Shown: positions 62,477 through 64,000 of the stretch, one piece after another
Position numbering within the stretch: the first letter of the stretch is position 1
Layout of the letters: the number at the start of each line of letters is the position of its first letter
Assembly: GCA_041776485.1 (NCBI GenBank)
Contig: JBHBQE010000013.1
Span: 1 to 64,000, forward strand
Direction: 5' to 3'
DNA: 64,000 nucleotides
From: JBHBQE01 sp041776485
Lineage (GTDB): Bacteria > Bacillota > Clostridia > Lachnospirales > Lachnospiraceae
The notes under the pieces: generated by a model
Databases searched by the model: none
The model's input: only the letters and a program-made list of their open reading frames with translations
Told to the model about the DNA's origin: nothing
Program-made: the position numbers and the translations under genes

Positions 62477-63631
62477 CTATTTCCTATTCACAGGCTTCGG
62501 CCCCGGATATTGATAAAAATATGATTTAATCATACCATTATATATTTTTCTGTTTTTAGACGGTTTTTTCCCTACAGCTTTTATTGCTTCATTATATGCA
62601 CTTATAAAATAAAGTGACCAGGTATCCAGTGTATTGCTGAGCTTGCCAAGTTCCCCATACAGCTCTCCAAGCTTTGTGTCGGTAAGTCTGTTGCCATAAG
62701 GCGGATTAGTAACAATAAAACCATATTCATCCTTATATTTATAAAAATCCTTAGAAGCGTTTCTTATGTCGCAGGTTTTATAGTGGATTGAACCTTCAAC
62801 ATTAGCTGATGCCGCATTTGCTTTGGCATTTCCAATATTAACAGAATCAATATCATAGCCATAAATTCTTGGATTAATATCATTCTTAATTAAAGATCTC
62901 CCCTCTTTTATTCCCTCCTGCCACAGTTTTTCCTGAATGAAATTATTCCAGTCCATAGACTGAAATCTCCTGTTTATTCCCGGGGCAATATTTTTTGCTA
63001 TTAATGCAGCTTCAATCGCAAAGGTACCTGTTCCGCAAAAGGGATCTAAAAATATCCTATCCTCCCTATAGGGTGTAAGCATAATAAGTGCGGCAGCCAG
63101 GGTTTCTGCGATGGGAGCTTTGGATATTCTCTTTTTATACCCCCTTTTATGCAAAGGCTCCCCTGTTGTATCCAGATAAATGCTTGCCTTATTATCCTTA
63201 ATAAAAACCCTTATAGGATATTTTGCGCCATCCTCACTAAACCAGGATATCCTATAATGCTTTTCCAGCCGCTTTACAATCGCTTTCTTAGTAATAGACT
63301 GTATATCCTTGCTGCTTATTAAGCTACTGTTAATAAAACTTGCTTTTGCCACAGGAAAGTTGGCGTTGCTTGGCAAATAATCTTCAAAGGGTATACTGTA
63401 TACTCCGTTAAATAACTCCTCAAAGCTTTCTGCGGGAAACTCATCCAGCAAAATCATAACCTTTTTAGCAGTCCTTAAAAAGATATTTGCCCTTACAATT
63501 GCTCTTTCATCCCCCAAAAAGCATACTCGCCCGTCCTCTACAAACAAAGTTTCATAACCTAGGTTTAAAACCTCTCTTTTTAAAACAGCCTCCATGCCAA
63601 AATGAGAAAACAATATTATTTTATATTGCAT
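62477..63631 (-). CDS. RlmL/YpsC-type THUMP RNA methyltransferase
   Basis: A 384-residue protein with an N-terminal THUMP RNA-binding domain (about 45-160) and a class I methyltransferase domain: FLDPFCGTGTFAIEAALIAKNIAPG as SAM loop and IVTNPPYGNRL as catalytic N-P-P-Y. The family methylates guanine N2 in 23S rRNA (G2445 in E. coli). First gene of the minus-strand group with the amidase and RdgB-ProA. Only a weak GGATAG site precedes ATG. Confidence 0.88.
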   Translation of the reverse strand: MQYKIILFSHFGMEAVLKREVLNLGYETLFVEDGRVCFLGDERAIVRANIFLRTAKKVMILLDEFPAESFEELFNGVYSIPFEDYLPSNANFPVAKASFINSSLISSKDIQSITKKAIVKRLEKHYRISWFSEDGAKYPIRVFIKDNKASIYLDTTGEPLHKRGYKKRISKAPIAETLAAALIMLTPYREDRIFLDPFCGTGTFAIEAALIAKNIAPGINRRFQSMDWNNFIQEKLWQEGIKEGRSLIKNDINPRIYGYDIDSVNIGNAKANAASANVEGSIHYKTCDIRNASKDFYKYKDEYGFIVTNPPYGNRLTDTKLGELYGELGKLSNTLDTWSLYFISAYNEAIKAVGKKPSKNRKIYNGMIKSYFYQYPGPKPVNRK

Positions 63632-63707
63632 ATTCTATCCAATCTATTGTTAATTATTAAGATTATTAACAAACTATTAAGTCTTTATTAAATGTGCCTT
63701 GAAACTA

Positions 63708-63735
63708 TTGAACTTTTATTTACTGCGCCTATAAT
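63708..63735 (+). promoter_or_regulatory. Promoter of the candidate small RNA
   Basis: TTGAAC (63708-63713), a 16-nt spacer and TATAAT (63730-63735), with initiation expected near 63742, exactly before the first hairpin. Confidence 0.6.
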
Positions 63736-63741
63736 AGTTAT

Positions 63742-63830
63742 TGTAAGAGTTACCACTCTTACCCCCTTATTACTTACTTATACTCCCCTCTAGCGGCTCG
63801 GCTTACCACGAGCCGCTAAACTTTTGTCTA
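63742..63830 (+). ncRNA. Candidate C-rich small RNA with two hairpins
   Basis: From the predicted start, GTAAGAGT/ACTCTTAC closes an eight-pair hairpin (63743-63762). A 28-nt unpaired pyrimidine-rich linker containing CCCCC and CTCCCCTCT follows. Then TAGCGGCTCG/CGAGCCGCTA forms a ten-pair hairpin (63791-63818) followed by AACTTTTGTCT, a modest terminator tail. No open frame of note is present. The CTCCCCTC stretch could pair with G-rich ribosome sites, as in RsaE/RoxS-type RNAs. No match to a named RNA family can be made by eye. Confidence 0.5.
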
Positions 63831-64000
63831 AAAAATTTTATTCAATTATTGCTTGTATCCTAATGCTCGTTTCCGCAATCCTTGGTATGGGAAAATCAGT
63901 TAAAAAGCTATTTCTTTCACAGCCTTAACTACTGGTAATATCAAATTACACTATGAATATTATACTTCGTTTTAAAAAAAATAAAACCCCGGTCTGGTAC
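63831..64000. other. Window end, no supported feature
   Basis: After the candidate small RNA there is AT-rich sequence without a gene supported by both reading frame and ribosome site. A 21-codon plus-strand frame starting near 63862 has no Shine-Dalgarno sequence and is not called. Confidence 0.4.

Noticed and set aside
63862..63927. Plus-strand 21-codon frame near the right end
   Set aside because: No Shine-Dalgarno sequence and no further support.

Overview
The window looks like a chromosomal segment of a low-GC anaerobic member of the Clostridia, most likely Lachnospiraceae. Supporting evidence: a MurE with the meso-diaminopimelate specificity motif, type A RNase P RNA, the one-carbon trio fhs-fchA-folD, 3-hydroxybutyryl-CoA dehydrogenase beside acetate kinase, A/T-rich wobble codons, and strong AGGAGG ribosome-binding sites. 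Family or genus placement is inference. Almost every gene lies on the minus strand. The exceptions are pgeF, citrate synthase, a CheY/CheX-like pair, an AP2/HNH-like protein, one tRNA-Leu and a candidate small RNA.

Layout: 1-141 is the end of an IS3-family element. 202-5662 holds two secreted cell-wall proteins, a transglutaminase-like protein and an amidase-glucosaminidase, sharing one repeat module. 5748-7796 is ackA-hbd. 7925-30106 is a very long minus-strand run: dgt, dnaG, rpoD, trmK, a Nif3-like gene, a TGS-uridine kinase, rnpB, a DUF5685-like gene, murE, priA, def, fmt, a new promoter with a structured leader or micro-ORF plus a 110-residue protein, then rsmB, rlmN, the PP2C/PASTA-kinase pair, rsgA, rpe, a PilZ gene, lgt and rpmF, closed by a terminator. 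30166-35979 carries a CdaR/PucR-type regulator, ftsE-ftsX and fhs-fchA-folD. 36247-38179 is a U32 peptidase split into two reading frames. 38247-39470 is an SH3b-NlpC/P60 hydrolase with two WalR-like boxes at its promoter. 39568-48398 holds a DUF1638 gene, queA, pgeF, guanine deaminase, 8-oxoguanine deaminase and pheST. 48678-54647 holds pckA and citrate synthase with back-to-back promoters, the CheY/CheX-like pair, and thrC. 54809-57084 is accessory: an AP2/HNH-like protein, a transglutaminase-like lipoprotein and a cold-shock protein. 57599-63631 has tRNA-Leu, uppP, a six-tRNA cluster, an RdgB-ProA fusion, a second amidase and an RlmL-type methyltransferase. 63730-63830 looks like a small RNA gene.

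Most of the window is core: translation (def, fmt, rsmB, rlmN, rsgA, pheST, tRNAs, rnpB), replication and transcription (dnaG, rpoD, priA, dgt), envelope (murE, uppP, lgt, ftsEX, hydrolases, PASTA kinase) and central carbon (ackA, hbd, pckA, citrate synthase, one-carbon enzymes). The most unusual items are the single-ORF RdgB-ProA fusion, the structured leader/micro-ORF at 16372-16474 behind a perfect consensus promoter, the repeat-module hydrolase pair, the degenerate HNH-AP2 protein, the rnpB P1 helix built partly from an upstream coding sequence, the AUU start predicted for the PP2C phosphatase, and the C-rich candidate sRNA at the right end.
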